Shown here piece by piece: positions 34,648 to 43,226 of a DNA stretch of 64,000 bases (position 1 is its first letter; each line of letters opens with the position of its first letter). The notes under the pieces were generated by a model. That model made no database searches. It worked only from the letters and a program-made list of their open reading frames with translations, and was not told the origin of the DNA. A program made the translations under genes and the position numbers. The stretch comes from Fimbriimonadaceae bacterium. Its GTDB lineage: Bacteria > Armatimonadota > Fimbriimonadia > Fimbriimonadales > Fimbriimonadaceae. The stretch lies in contig JAHBTB010000011.1 of assembly GCA_019638795.1 (NCBI GenBank), forward strand, positions 17,331 through 81,330. Reading direction: 5' to 3'.

Positions 34648-35676
34648 ATGCTCGCCACGGACGCCCTCGCCCTTCTCCTGGCCCGCCGCGACTTGGCGCC
34701 GGCCCAGGCGGAGGCCCTGATGGAGCAGTTCGTCGAGGGCGGCCTTCCCGACGGCCTTGTCGGCGGTCTCCTTGTGGCTGTCCAGGCCAAGGGCGCGACC
34801 GGGGCCGAGCTGGCCGCTTTCGCCAGGGTCATGAGGCGGCATGCCCGGCCGCTGGACCATGGCATGTCGGGCCTGCTCGACACCTGCGGCACCGGTGGAG
34901 GCAAGACGACGTTCAACCTCAGCACCGCCGCGGCCCTCGTCGCCGCCGCGGCCGGGGCCAAGGTCGCCAAACACGGCAACCGGGGGGTCACGAGTCCGTG
35001 GGGCAGTGCCGACGTGCTGGAGCACCTGGGGGTCGACCTCGCCTCCGACGGCGACCACCAGGTCGCGTGCCTCCGCGAGGCCGGGGTCGCGTTCCTCTTC
35101 GCCCAGGCCCACCACCCGGCGATGCGCCATGTCGGGCCTGTGCGCCGGTCGCTGGGGGTGCGCACCGTCTTCAACCTGCTCGGCCCATTGTCCAACCCTG
35201 CCGGGGCGACCCGCCAACTCATCGGCGTCTACGACCAACGGTTTGTCGTCCCGGTCGCCGAGGCCCTGGTCCAGCTCGGGGCGGAGGAGGCGATGGTCGT
35301 CTACGCCGAGGAAGGCATGGACGAGGTGTCGGCCTGCGGGGCGACCCGGGTGGCCGCGGTCAAAGACGGCGGAATCCGGATCACGCGCCTGAAGCCCGCC
35401 GACTTCGGTCTGGAGCCGCTGCCCGCCTCGGCCCTGGAGCCCGGGCCCGACCTGGCCTCGAACGCCGACATCCTGCGTGAGGCGATCGGCGACCCCGACT
35501 CCCCCCGGTTCAACGCCCTTGTCCCCAACGTGGCGGTCGCCCTCGTCATCGCGGGGGTCGCGTCCGACTTCGCCGACGGAGCGCACCGGGCCCGGGAGGC
35601 GGTCCGGCAAGGTCTCGCACTCGCAACCCTGGACAAACTCGCCCGGTTGTCCCAGAGCAAAGGGGCGCTGACGTGA
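34648..35676 (+). CDS. trpD: Anthranilate phosphoribosyltransferase
   Basis: Second step of tryptophan synthesis. 342 residues with the PRPP/anthranilate site DTCGTGGGKTTFNLST near 78-93, KHGNRGVTSPWGSADVLE near 110 and GPLSNPA near 190. ATG 34648 gives the standard N-terminus; upstream in-frame starts lie antisense to nuoA. First gene of a trpD-trpC-trpF operon with overlapping ends. Confidence 0.95.
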   Translation: MLATDALALLLARRDLAPAQAEALMEQFVEGGLPDGLVGGLLVAVQAKGATGAELAAFARVMRRHARPLDHGMSGLLDTCGTGGGKTTFNLSTAAALVAAAAGAKVAKHGNRGVTSPWGSADVLEHLGVDLASDGDHQVACLREAGVAFLFAQAHHPAMRHVGPVRRSLGVRTVFNLLGPLSNPAGATRQLIGVYDQRFVVPVAEALVQLGAEEAMVVYAEEGMDEVSACGATRVAAVKDGGIRITRLKPADFGLEPLPASALEPGPDLASNADILREAIGDPDSPRFNALVPNVAVALVIAGVASDFADGAHRAREAVRQGLALATLDKLARLSQSKGALT

Positions 35677-36455
35677 CGGTCCTCCAGAAGATTTTTGAAT
35701 CCAAGCGGGCCGACTTGGAGACTCTGAAAGCGTCCCGCCCGTTGGCCGAAGTGCGCGCCATGGCCGCGGACGCGGCCCCGACCCGCGGGTTCCACCGTGC
35801 CTTGGTCGAGAGCCCGCACCCGACCAGCCTGATCGCCGAGGTCAAGAAGGCAAGCCCGGTCAAGGGGACGTTGCGGGCCGACTTCGACCCGGTGGCGATC
35901 GCCACCGCTTACGCAAGGGCCGGGGCCGACTGCCTCAGCGTCCTCACCGACGTCGAATACTTTCAGGGATCACCCGACTACCTTGTCCAGTGCCGGGCGG
36001 CCACGTCGTTGCCGGTGCTGCGCAAGGACTTCACCACCGACGCCTACCACGTGTACGAAGCGCGGGCGATGGGGGCGGACGCCGTCCTGCTCATCGTGAA
36101 CGGCCTCTCGCCGGCCCAACTGCGCGAGTACCGCGAACTGGCCGGTTCGCTCGGCATGGACGCCCTGGTGGAGGCCCATACCCTCGACGAGGCCGAAGTC
36201 GCCCTTTCCAGTGGAGCGACCCTGGTCGGGGTGAACAACCGCGACCTCCAGACCTTTGAGACGAACATCGCCCACAGCGCGAGGGTCGTCCCCCTCCTTG
36301 CGCCGCGGGCCACCGTGGTCAGCGAGAGCGCCCTCCACTCTCCGGGTGACGTCCGGCAAGTGGCCCAGGCCGGTGCCCGCGCCGTCCTGATCGGTTCAGC
36401 TTTCAGCCTGTCAGCCGACATTGAGTCGGCAGTGAAGGAGATGATGGGGTGGTGA
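35673..36455 (+). CDS. trpC: Indole-3-glycerol phosphate synthase
   Basis: Closes the indole ring in tryptophan synthesis. 260 residues of TIM-barrel type with IAEVKKASPVKG near 50-61, LRKDFTTDAYHVYEARAMGADAVLL near 116 (in pieces), VEAHT, GVNNRDL near 188 and the phosphate-binding SESALHSPGDV and LIGSAF. GTG start overlaps the trpD stop (GTGA). Confidence 0.95.
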   Translation: MTVLQKIFESKRADLETLKASRPLAEVRAMAADAAPTRGFHRALVESPHPTSLIAEVKKASPVKGTLRADFDPVAIATAYARAGADCLSVLTDVEYFQGSPDYLVQCRAATSLPVLRKDFTTDAYHVYEARAMGADAVLLIVNGLSPAQLREYRELAGSLGMDALVEAHTLDEAEVALSSGATLVGVNNRDLQTFETNIAHSARVVPLLAPRATVVSESALHSPGDVRQVAQAGARAVLIGSAFSLSADIESAVKEMMGW

Positions 36456-37069
36456 AGGTCAAGGTGTGTGGATTGACCCGGATGGAGGACGTGGTCGCCG
36501 CGACCGAAGCGGGTGCCGACGCCCTTGGCTTTGTGAAGGAGCCCTCCAGCCCAAGGTTCCTCAGCGACGTCTACCCCGTCGCCAACTTCCACAAGGTGGC
36601 CCCGTTTGTCCCGCTCGTCGCGGTGTTCGGCCCCTACCGGGCCGGCGTCCCGTTGGTCGCCTACAGCCACGTCCAATGCATGGACGCCCCGCCGGCAGGG
36701 GAGAACCACCGCTGGGTCCGCACCATCCAGGTTTCGACCGAAGACACATTGGAATCGTTGATGGCTAGGACAAAGAAGGAGAGTGTCGTCCTTCTCGACG
36801 CGGTCGGCCCTGGATACGGCGGCACGGGCAAGCGGTTGGACTGGGGGCTGGCCGGAGACTTTGTCGCGGTGTCCCGACACCTGAAGGTCGTTTTGGCGGG
36901 TGGGCTGGGCCCCGACAACGTCGCCGAGGCGGTCGAGCGTGTCCGGCCGTATGCCGTCGACGCCAGCAGCGGGCTGGAGTCCAGCCCGGGGGTGAAGGAC
37001 CACGCCAAGCTCAGGGCCTTTGTCGAGAACGCCAAGGCGGCGGCGCGCGAGATCGGGCACGATTCTTGA
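36449..37069 (+). CDS. trpF: Phosphoribosylanthranilate isomerase
   Basis: Third step of tryptophan synthesis. 206 residues with KVCGLTRMEDV at 5-15 (catalytic Cys), ADALGFV, LLDAVGPGYGGTGKRLDW near 112 and the phosphate loop LAGGLGPDNV near 145 and DASSGLESSPGVKD. GTG start overlaps the end of trpC. No trpA or trpB follows. Confidence 0.95.
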   Translation: MVKVKVCGLTRMEDVVAATEAGADALGFVKEPSSPRFLSDVYPVANFHKVAPFVPLVAVFGPYRAGVPLVAYSHVQCMDAPPAGENHRWVRTIQVSTEDTLESLMARTKKESVVLLDAVGPGYGGTGKRLDWGLAGDFVAVSRHLKVVLAGGLGPDNVAEAVERVRPYAVDASSGLESSPGVKDHAKLRAFVENAKAAAREIGHDS

Positions 37070-37137
37070 GCGGTCTGCGTTATGTGCTCAGGGCAGACCG
37101 CCGCCGCGAACCACGGCCCCCAGGGGCAGGCTCGCGA

Positions 37138-37146
37138 TGGTAGAAT
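37138..37146 (+). promoter_or_regulatory. Extended -10 promoter of the ABC transporter operon
   Basis: TGG-TAGAAT matches an extended -10 (TGn-TATAAT). It precedes the GGGAGG ribosome-binding site at 37162-37167 and the TTG start at 37179. No clear -35. Confidence 0.5.
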
Positions 37147-37178
37147 GCGCGAGCACTTTTTGGGAGGCCATCTAAGCT

Positions 37179-38156
37179 TTGAGCCTGGCTATCGAGACGC
37201 GAAACCTATTCAAGACGTACAAGTCCCGGGGCGGGCAGTCAATCAACGTCGTCCATGACCTGAACCTTCAGGTCGAGCGCGGCGAGATCTTCGGCTTTCT
37301 TGGCCCCAACGGCGCCGGCAAGACGACGACGATCAAGATTCTGCTCGGCATCATCTACCAGTCCTCTGGCGAGGCGTTTGTCCTCGACAAGGAGGCGGGC
37401 GACATCGAAGCCCACCGCAAGCTGAGCTACCTCCCGGAGAAGCCGTACTACTACGAGCACATGACCGGCCTTGAGATCATGGAGTTCTACGCGTCGCTGT
37501 TCGGCATCCGCGACCGGGCCCTGTGCGAACGGCTCCTGGAGCGCGTGAACCTGTCTAACGACAAGAACCGGGCGATCAGCCAGTACTCGAAGGGTATGCA
37601 GCAACGTGTCGGATTGGCCCAGAGCCTCCTCAACGAGCCCGACCTTATCTTCCTCGACGAGCCGACCGGTGGCCTCGACCCCATCGCGCACATCGAGGTC
37701 CGCGATCTCATCCTGCAGTTCCGTGAGGAGGGCAAGACCGTCTTCATCTCCAGCCACGAGTTGAGCGACGTCGAGCGCATCTGCGACCGCGTCGCGATCA
37801 TCAACAAGGGCGAGGTCGTCCAGCAGGGCAGCCTCGACTCGCTTCTCGCCGGTGGACGGCTGGAGATCACCGCTTCCGGTGTCGACCAGGCCTTCGCCGA
37901 CTCGCTCAAGCAAGAGGACTACATCGTCTCCCACAGCGGCGACCGGTTGATCCTCGACATGCCGGACACGGGCGACATCAACAGCGTCCTCCAGGGCGTG
38001 CTCAGCAAGAAGGGCACCGTCGTCAGCGTCGTGCCCCGCCGCAAGCGCCTGGAAGACCTCTTCTTGGAGTCTGTGGCCAGCGACAACGTGGCCAAGGGCC
38101 GCCGTCTCTTCAAGATGACCGACAAGGTCGACCCCACCGACGAGGTGAAAGCTTGA
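37179..38156 (+). CDS. ABC transporter ATP-binding protein (ABC-2 exporter type)
   Basis: 325 residues. Walker A GPNGAGKTTT near 42-51, signature SKGMQQRVGLAQ near 138, Walker B LIFLDEPTGGLDP near 156, and the His switch SSHELSDVE near 190. The C-terminal ~100 residues match the accessory domain common in gliding or Na+-type exporters. TTG start supported by GGGAGG (37162-37167). Operon with the permease and TPR protein; the substrate is unknown. Confidence 0.9.
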   Translation: MSLAIETRNLFKTYKSRGGQSINVVHDLNLQVERGEIFGFLGPNGAGKTTTIKILLGIIYQSSGEAFVLDKEAGDIEAHRKLSYLPEKPYYYEHMTGLEIMEFYASLFGIRDRALCERLLERVNLSNDKNRAISQYSKGMQQRVGLAQSLLNEPDLIFLDEPTGGLDPIAHIEVRDLILQFREEGKTVFISSHELSDVERICDRVAIINKGEVVQQGSLDSLLAGGRLEITASGVDQAFADSLKQEDYIVSHSGDRLILDMPDTGDINSVLQGVLSKKGTVVSVVPRRKRLEDLFLESVASDNVAKGRRLFKMTDKVDPTDEVKA

Positions 38157-38944
38157 ACGCCATCCTTTCCATCGCCAAAACCACCGTCGGCGAGGCCATC
38201 CGCCGCCGCGTCCTCCTTGTCATCCTGCTGATCGGCGTGCTCTTCCTCGTCGTCGCACCGGGTCTGAGCGTGCTGACGGCCCGCCAGAGCTACACCGTCC
38301 TCACCAGCTTCACGCTCGGCGTCATCCAGCTCACCAGCGCGGTCATCGCCATCGTCTTGACGGTGTATCTGATCCCCAACGAAATCGAGCGTCGGACGAT
38401 CTACACGATCCTCTCGAAGCCGGTGCAACGTTGGCAGTTCTTGGTCGGCAAGTTCCTCGGCGCCGTCGGCGCCTTGGCGTTGATGATGACCCTCATGACC
38501 GTCACGATGGGCGTGGTCTTCCTGATCATGCAGTCGGGCATCGGCATGGACAAGATCGGCGGGCTCTTCCGGGTCTCGCTCATGTTCTTCGTGCAGATGA
38601 GCCTCCTCGCCGCGGTCGCGGTCTTCTTCTCGACGTTTGTCTCGCCGATCGTCAACTTCTTCTTGTCCGGCGGCGTTTACATGGTCGGGACGTTCTTCAA
38701 CCCGCTGTTCGACACGTTCAGCAAGAACGAGAACCTGCATCCCTTCGTGAAGGGCGCCGCGACGATCATCCACACGATCGTCCCCAACTTCGCCAGCTTC
38801 AACGAGGCTAACGGGGTCATCAACCCGGGCTCGGTGATCACGAACGAGACGATGTACAACATCCAGTTGGTCGCCTACGCGGTGTTCTACGTCCTCGTCT
38901 TCCTGATCGGCGGCATCTTGGTCTTTGACCGCAAGGAGGTCTAA
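38153..38944 (+). CDS. ABC-2 type transporter permease
   Basis: 263 residues with six hydrophobic segments and the ABC-2 pattern: the helix after ALLVILLI, EIERRTIYTILSKPVQRWQFLVGKF near 78 in the first cytoplasmic loop. TTG start overlaps the end of the ATPase gene. Works with the preceding ATPase as an exporter. Confidence 0.85.
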   Translation: MNAILSIAKTTVGEAIRRRVLLVILLIGVLFLVVAPGLSVLTARQSYTVLTSFTLGVIQLTSAVIAIVLTVYLIPNEIERRTIYTILSKPVQRWQFLVGKFLGAVGALALMMTLMTVTMGVVFLIMQSGIGMDKIGGLFRVSLMFFVQMSLLAAVAVFFSTFVSPIVNFFLSGGVYMVGTFFNPLFDTFSKNENLHPFVKGAATIIHTIVPNFASFNEANGVINPGSVITNETMYNIQLVAYAVFYVLVFLIGGILVFDRKEV

Positions 38945-38949
38945 TCGGG

Positions 38950-40452
38950 ATGCAGGTCAACCGACCCAAGATGATCGGCGCCTTGGTCGGCTGCCTCGCG
39001 GCGGCCGCGGTGATCCACGGCACGATGATCTTCCCGTTCTGGCGGAAGCACTACGCGGTGAAGTCCATTGCGGGCGAGCAGGCCAAGGGGCTTTCTGCCG
39101 ACCAACTGCTCTTCGCCCTCGCCGGCTTCCGCGAGTTGGTCGCCGGCATCCTCTGGGTGCGGGCCGACTCGTTCTTCGACGAAGGAAACTACGACGCCAT
39201 CCTGCCGATCATCCGCCTGGTCACGTGGCTTGACCCCCACGAGATCGACGTCTATGCGACGGGCATGTGGCACATCGGCTACAACTTCACCGACGAAGAG
39301 TCTCGCTCCGACCGCCGCTACATCCCCTCGGCCTTGGCCTTGGGCAAGGAGGGGGCACGGGCCAACCCCAACACTTACGAGCTCTTCTTTGAGACAGGGT
39401 GGATTTGGTACCACAAAGTGGACGACGACTACGACAAAGCCGTCTACTGGTGGGAGCAGGCCGCGCAGCGGGACGACATCCAGCCCGCGCGTCGCAATAT
39501 CTTGGCCAGCGCCTACATCCGCGACGGCAAGGTGGAGAAGGCCCTTGGCCTCTACGAAGACTTGCTGGCCCGCGCCGAGAAGCAGTTCGGCAAGAGCGAC
39601 GAGTTTCAGAACCGCCAGAACCGCGACACCATCGAGAGCAACCTGGACAACCTCCTCGTCCGCATGGGCCAACGCGGTTACTTTGCCCAGAAGGGTGGGT
39701 ACTACGACCAGGGCGACTACGACACCAAGCCGCCGTTCGACGTGGGATTCAGCGCCCGCGTGACGGTCGAAGACCCCAAGGTCATTAAAGTGGAAGGCAC
39801 CTGGAACGTGTTGCCAGTCGGCACCCGTGTCCGCATCGTGCTCCGCGACAAGAACCTCAAAGGGGCGAAGTACGCAGAGATGGATTGGGACGCCTCCGAC
39901 GCGGTCAACCTTGACCCGGACAAGGAGATCACGTTCATGCAGGACCAGCTCTTCGTCAAGAACCAGCAGTTCCGTCGCCGGATCGACATGAGCCGGGACG
40001 CGACGATGTACCCGTTCTTGGCGAACGACTACGTCATCGAGTTCTACTACAACCCGCGCTCCGCACCGGCCCACATCCAGGACAAGTTCGGGTTCAGCGG
40101 AGAAGGCATGACCGACCAGAACTTCCTGAACCTGGACGCCAGGCCTGGTCAACGTGTCATCTACACCACGCTTGAGTTCTCCAAGGACGAGCTCCTTCGC
40201 CGGGGCAAGTACGCGGTGGGCAAAGAGACGCCGGTCAAGCAGACCGCGAACTTCAAACCGCTCGGTGCGGCCTCGTTCGGCGACGCCATCCAAGTCCCTG
40301 GCCTCCGCACGGAGAAGCCTCAGACCCAGAACAGCCCGATCCCTGGCCAGCGGCCCAAGACGATGCCGGTCCCGCGTGGACTCCCTGGCGCGCCGGGTAG
40401 CCCGGGCTCCGGCGTCCGGACCCCGATGCCAGGGCCAGCCGGGCTGCAATAG
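38950..40452 (+). CDS. TPR-containing membrane-anchored protein in ABC operon
   Basis: 500 residues. One N-terminal membrane helix (MIGALVGCLAAAAVIHGTMI) is followed by a helical region to about 230 with TPR-like pairs (YDKAVYWWEQAAQ, VEKALGLYEDLLAR), then a strand-rich domain to about 430 and a Pro/Gly-rich tail. It follows the ABC permease by five bases and may help the exporter outside the membrane. I do not recognise the family of the beta domain. Confidence 0.6.
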   Translation: MQVNRPKMIGALVGCLAAAAVIHGTMIFPFWRKHYAVKSIAGEQAKGLSADQLLFALAGFRELVAGILWVRADSFFDEGNYDAILPIIRLVTWLDPHEIDVYATGMWHIGYNFTDEESRSDRRYIPSALALGKEGARANPNTYELFFETGWIWYHKVDDDYDKAVYWWEQAAQRDDIQPARRNILASAYIRDGKVEKALGLYEDLLARAEKQFGKSDEFQNRQNRDTIESNLDNLLVRMGQRGYFAQKGGYYDQGDYDTKPPFDVGFSARVTVEDPKVIKVEGTWNVLPVGTRVRIVLRDKNLKGAKYAEMDWDASDAVNLDPDKEITFMQDQLFVKNQQFRRRIDMSRDATMYPFLANDYVIEFYYNPRSAPAHIQDKFGFSGEGMTDQNFLNLDARPGQRVIYTTLEFSKDELLRRGKYAVGKETPVKQTANFKPLGAASFGDAIQVPGLRTEKPQTQNSPIPGQRPKTMPVPRGLPGAPGSPGSGVRTPMPGPAGLQ

Positions 40453-40480
40453 AGAAAGACAAGAGGCGCCCTCGGCGGGA

Positions 40481-40489
40481 TGCTATCAT
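40481..40489 (+). promoter_or_regulatory. Extended -10 promoter of SRP RNA
   Basis: TGC-TATCAT (40481-40489) is placed to start transcription at about 40496, the predicted 5' end of the SRP RNA. No clear -35. Confidence 0.55.
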
Positions 40490-40495
40490 GAAGCG

Positions 40496-40600
40496 TCCCG
40501 CCGGGAACTGCGCGGCAGTAGCACGGTGAACCCCGCCAGGGCCGGAAGGCAGCAACGGTAAGCCGCCGCTCTGGGCGACGCACCATTCCCGGCGCCTCTT
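40496..40600 (+). ncRNA. ffs: Signal recognition particle RNA, small bacterial (4.5S) type
   Basis: The core CCAGGGCCGGAAGGCAGCAA (40536-40555) is the Ffh-binding domain IV with its GGAA loop and the asymmetric A/C-rich bulge. The ends pair: CGCCGGGAA (40499-40507) with TTCCCGGCG (40586-40594). Length about 100 bases, lacking an Alu domain. Works with Ffh to target membrane proteins. Ends are estimated from pairing. Confidence 0.9.
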
Positions 40601-40632
40601 GCCCTCTCCGTGGACATTAAGGAACGCAGGAC

Positions 40633-42294
40633 TTGGCCCACGTCGCCCTCTACCGCAAATACCGAAGCCAGACGTTCGACGACCTGGTCGGCCAAGACCA
40701 TGTCGTCCGGACATTGCGCAACGCGATCGCCCAGGGCAAGATCGGCCACGCCTACCTGTTCACCGGCCCCCGGGGCACGGGCAAGACCTCGACCGCCCGC
40801 CTCCTGGCCAAGGCGGTCAACTGCACCGACGGCCCGTCGCCCGAACCGCGGGAGGACGACCCGATTTGCATCAGCATCACGAACGGCAGTTGCATGGACG
40901 TCATCGAGATCGACGCCGCCAGCGAGTCGGGCGTGGACAAGGTGCGCGAGAGCATCGTCGAGGCGAGCGAGTACCGGCCCGCCGAATGCCGCTACAAAGT
41001 CTTCATCATCGACGAGGTGCACGACCTCTCCGCCAAGGGGTTCGACGCGCTGCTGAAGACCATCGAGGAGCCGCCCGGGCATGTGATCTTCGTCCTCGCC
41101 ACCACCGAGGCGCACAAGGTGCCCCCCACGGTCCGATCCCGGTGCCAGCGGTTCGAGTTCTATCGGGGGACCGTCCATGACCTTGTCTCACGCCTGACCC
41201 ACGTCGTCAAGAGCGAAGGCATCGAGGCCGAACCCGCCGCCCTGCACGCGATCGCCCGCATGGCCGACGGCGGGTACCGGGACGCCCTCACCCTGTTGGA
41301 GCAGGCGATGTTGACCGCCGACGGTCAGGTCACCCGCGACCACGTGTACACGCAGCTTGGGCTTGTCGCCGACGACCAGGCCGACGCGCTCCTGGAGGCG
41401 ATGGCCCAGGGAGACGTCGCCGGCACGGTGACCGGCCTGGAAGCCATGTACCTCCAGGGCCGCGACCCCCGGGCGATCTTGGAGTCCCTGCTGTACCGGC
41501 TCAGTGACCTCACCCGGGCGGCCTACCATGTCAATGTCGGGGCGAGCAACGACGGCCCCCAAGAGGCGGGGCTCGCCGCCACGGCAGGTCGGTTTGGCGC
41601 GGACCGTCTCCTTGAACTCCGGTCGGCCGTGGCCGAAGCCCACAAAGACATCCGGGACATTTCCCTGCCCCGCCTCTGGCTTGAGGCCGAACTGGTGCGG
41701 ATCGGCCAGGTCGTGAAGGCCGGGCCGACGCGGAACACCGTCGCCGCCGCGCCGGCGGCCCGCGCCGCTGTCAGCCCCGTGGCGGTCCCGTCCTCCCCCG
41801 AACCGCGGGAGTCACCACGGAACGAACCAGTGCCGACCCCCAACGTGGAGCCGGCGGTCGTCAAGACCAGGGAGCCCAACAGTCCCGACGACGCGGTGTG
41901 GCAGACAATCGTCGCCGAGATCTCCGCCCAGTCGAAGACGGCGGCGGCAAGGCTTCCCAAGTCCAGTGTCGGGTCGGTGGCCGACGGCCAGGTCACGATC
42001 GAGTTCGAGCGCATCAGCGACGCCGACTGGGTGCGCGAGAAGGGCCCGCTGGTCAAGGCGATCGCCGCGGCGTGGCGTGACAAGACGGGTAAGGACGCCG
42101 CTTTCCAGTTTGTCGTCGCCCAGGGTCGCCCGGCCCCGAAGCCGCCGCGCTCGGCCACGACGACCACGGTAGAATCACCCCTCGAAGGTGACCGCCTGTA
42201 CGAGGCTGCCCGCGACATCCTGCTGGGAAACGACGAGCGTGGCGCGAAACCAGAGCCTGGTCTCAAGCGAGAAGACAACGATGAAACTGCCTAA
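40633..42294 (+). CDS. dnaX: DNA polymerase III subunit gamma/tau
   Basis: Clamp-loader ATPase. 553 residues with Walker A GPRGTGKTST at 45-54, Walker B IIDEVHDLS near 125-133 and the SRC motif near 170. The usual four-Cys zinc module is incomplete: C64 and C79 remain but the middle two positions are R73 and D76. A Pro/Ala linker and a tau-like C-terminal domain follow from about 370. TTG start 40633 is supported by AAGGA at 40619-40623. Operon with ybaB and recR, as is common. Confidence 0.95.
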   Translation: MAHVALYRKYRSQTFDDLVGQDHVVRTLRNAIAQGKIGHAYLFTGPRGTGKTSTARLLAKAVNCTDGPSPEPREDDPICISITNGSCMDVIEIDAASESGVDKVRESIVEASEYRPAECRYKVFIIDEVHDLSAKGFDALLKTIEEPPGHVIFVLATTEAHKVPPTVRSRCQRFEFYRGTVHDLVSRLTHVVKSEGIEAEPAALHAIARMADGGYRDALTLLEQAMLTADGQVTRDHVYTQLGLVADDQADALLEAMAQGDVAGTVTGLEAMYLQGRDPRAILESLLYRLSDLTRAAYHVNVGASNDGPQEAGLAATAGRFGADRLLELRSAVAEAHKDIRDISLPRLWLEAELVRIGQVVKAGPTRNTVAAAPAARAAVSPVAVPSSPEPRESPRNEPVPTPNVEPAVVKTREPNSPDDAVWQTIVAEISAQSKTAAARLPKSSVGSVADGQVTIEFERISDADWVREKGPLVKAIAAAWRDKTGKDAAFQFVVAQGRPAPKPPRSATTTTVESPLEGDRLYEAARDILLGNDERGAKPEPGLKREDNDETA

Positions 42295-42622
42295 GAAGTT
42301 TGGGATGCCCGGTGGCGGTATCCAAGACCTGATGGCCAACGCCCAGCAGGCTATGGCCCGTGCCCAGAGCTTGGACCAGGAGTTGGCCGCCGAACCGATC
42401 TACGTCGACCGAGGACCGGTCAAGCTGGTCTTCAACGGGCTCGGGGAACTCCAGACCCTGAAACTCGACAAGAGCGTGGTCGACCCCGAGGACATCGAGG
42501 CCCTCGAAGACCTGATCGTCGGCGCCGTCCGCGACGGTTTCGCCCAGGCCACCACCCTCCGCGAGGCAAAAGTCAAGGAGATCATGCCGAACGTGCCTGG
42601 TCTCGACAAGATGGGCTTCTGA
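42281..42622 (+). CDS. ybaB: YbaB/EbfC nucleoid-associated protein
   Basis: 113 residues. A Gly-rich N-terminus, a long helix (IQDLMANAQQAMARAQSLDQEL) and strands with the family pattern VKLVFNGLGELQTLKLD match the DNA-binding dimer EbfC/YbaB. ATG 42281 overlaps the end of dnaX by 14 bases; longer upstream starts give a non-family extension. Placement between dnaX and recR is the classical order. Confidence 0.9.
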   Translation: MKLPKKFGMPGGGIQDLMANAQQAMARAQSLDQELAAEPIYVDRGPVKLVFNGLGELQTLKLDKSVVDPEDIEALEDLIVGAVRDGFAQATTLREAKVKEIMPNVPGLDKMGF

Positions 42623-42629
42623 GCCGCCG

Positions 42630-43226
42630 ATGCAGTTCGCCCGGCCGCTTGCCGACCTGATCGCCCAGTTGGAGCGCCTCCCCGGTGTCGGCCCTAAGTC
42701 GGCCCAACGGCTGGCCTTCCACATCCTCCGCACCCCGGAGGACGACGTCCGGCGGTTGGCTGAGGCGTTGCGCCACGCCCGCGAGGCGTTGCGCCTGTGC
42801 CTCAAGTGTCAGAACGTCAGCGAGAGCGAGGTCTGCCCGATCTGTGCGGACCCGACCCGCCACCAGCGTGAGATCTGCGTCGTCGGCGAGGCCCGCGACA
42901 TTGCCAGCATCGAGCGGCTGAACGAATACAAAGGGCTGTACCACGTCCTGCACGGGCTTTTGAACCCCCTTGACGGAGTCGGCCCCGACCAACTCAAAAT
43001 GCGCGAACTTCTGACCCGACTCGAAGGGGACACCGTCCAAGAAGTCATCCTGGCCACGAACCCGACGGTCGAGGGTGACACCACCGCGCTCTACTTGGCC
43101 AAGCTCATCAAACCCCTCGGGATCAAGGTCACCCGCCTGGCCCACGGAATGCCCGTCGGCGGCGAGCTCGACTACGCCGACAACGCCACCCTCCTGAGCG
43201 CCCTTGAGTACCGGAGGGAAATGTGA
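42630..43226 (+). CDS. recR: Recombination protein RecR
   Basis: 198 residues. Helix-hairpin-helix RLPGVGPKSAQRLAFH at 16-31, zinc finger Cys57, Cys60, Cys69, Cys72, and a Toprim domain (ICVVGEARDIASIE near 86; ATNPTVEGDTTALYL near 143). Gap-repair partner of RecFO. The start of purD overlaps its stop. Confidence 0.95.
   Translation: MQFARPLADLIAQLERLPGVGPKSAQRLAFHILRTPEDDVRRLAEALRHAREALRLCLKCQNVSESEVCPICADPTRHQREICVVGEARDIASIERLNEYKGLYHVLHGLLNPLDGVGPDQLKMRELLTRLEGDTVQEVILATNPTVEGDTTALYLAKLIKPLGIKVTRLAHGMPVGGELDYADNATLLSALEYRREM

Noticed and set aside
38941..40449. 502-codon frame antisense to the TPR membrane protein
   Set aside because: Shadow frame of almost the same extent as the real gene; composition is unlike a folded protein.
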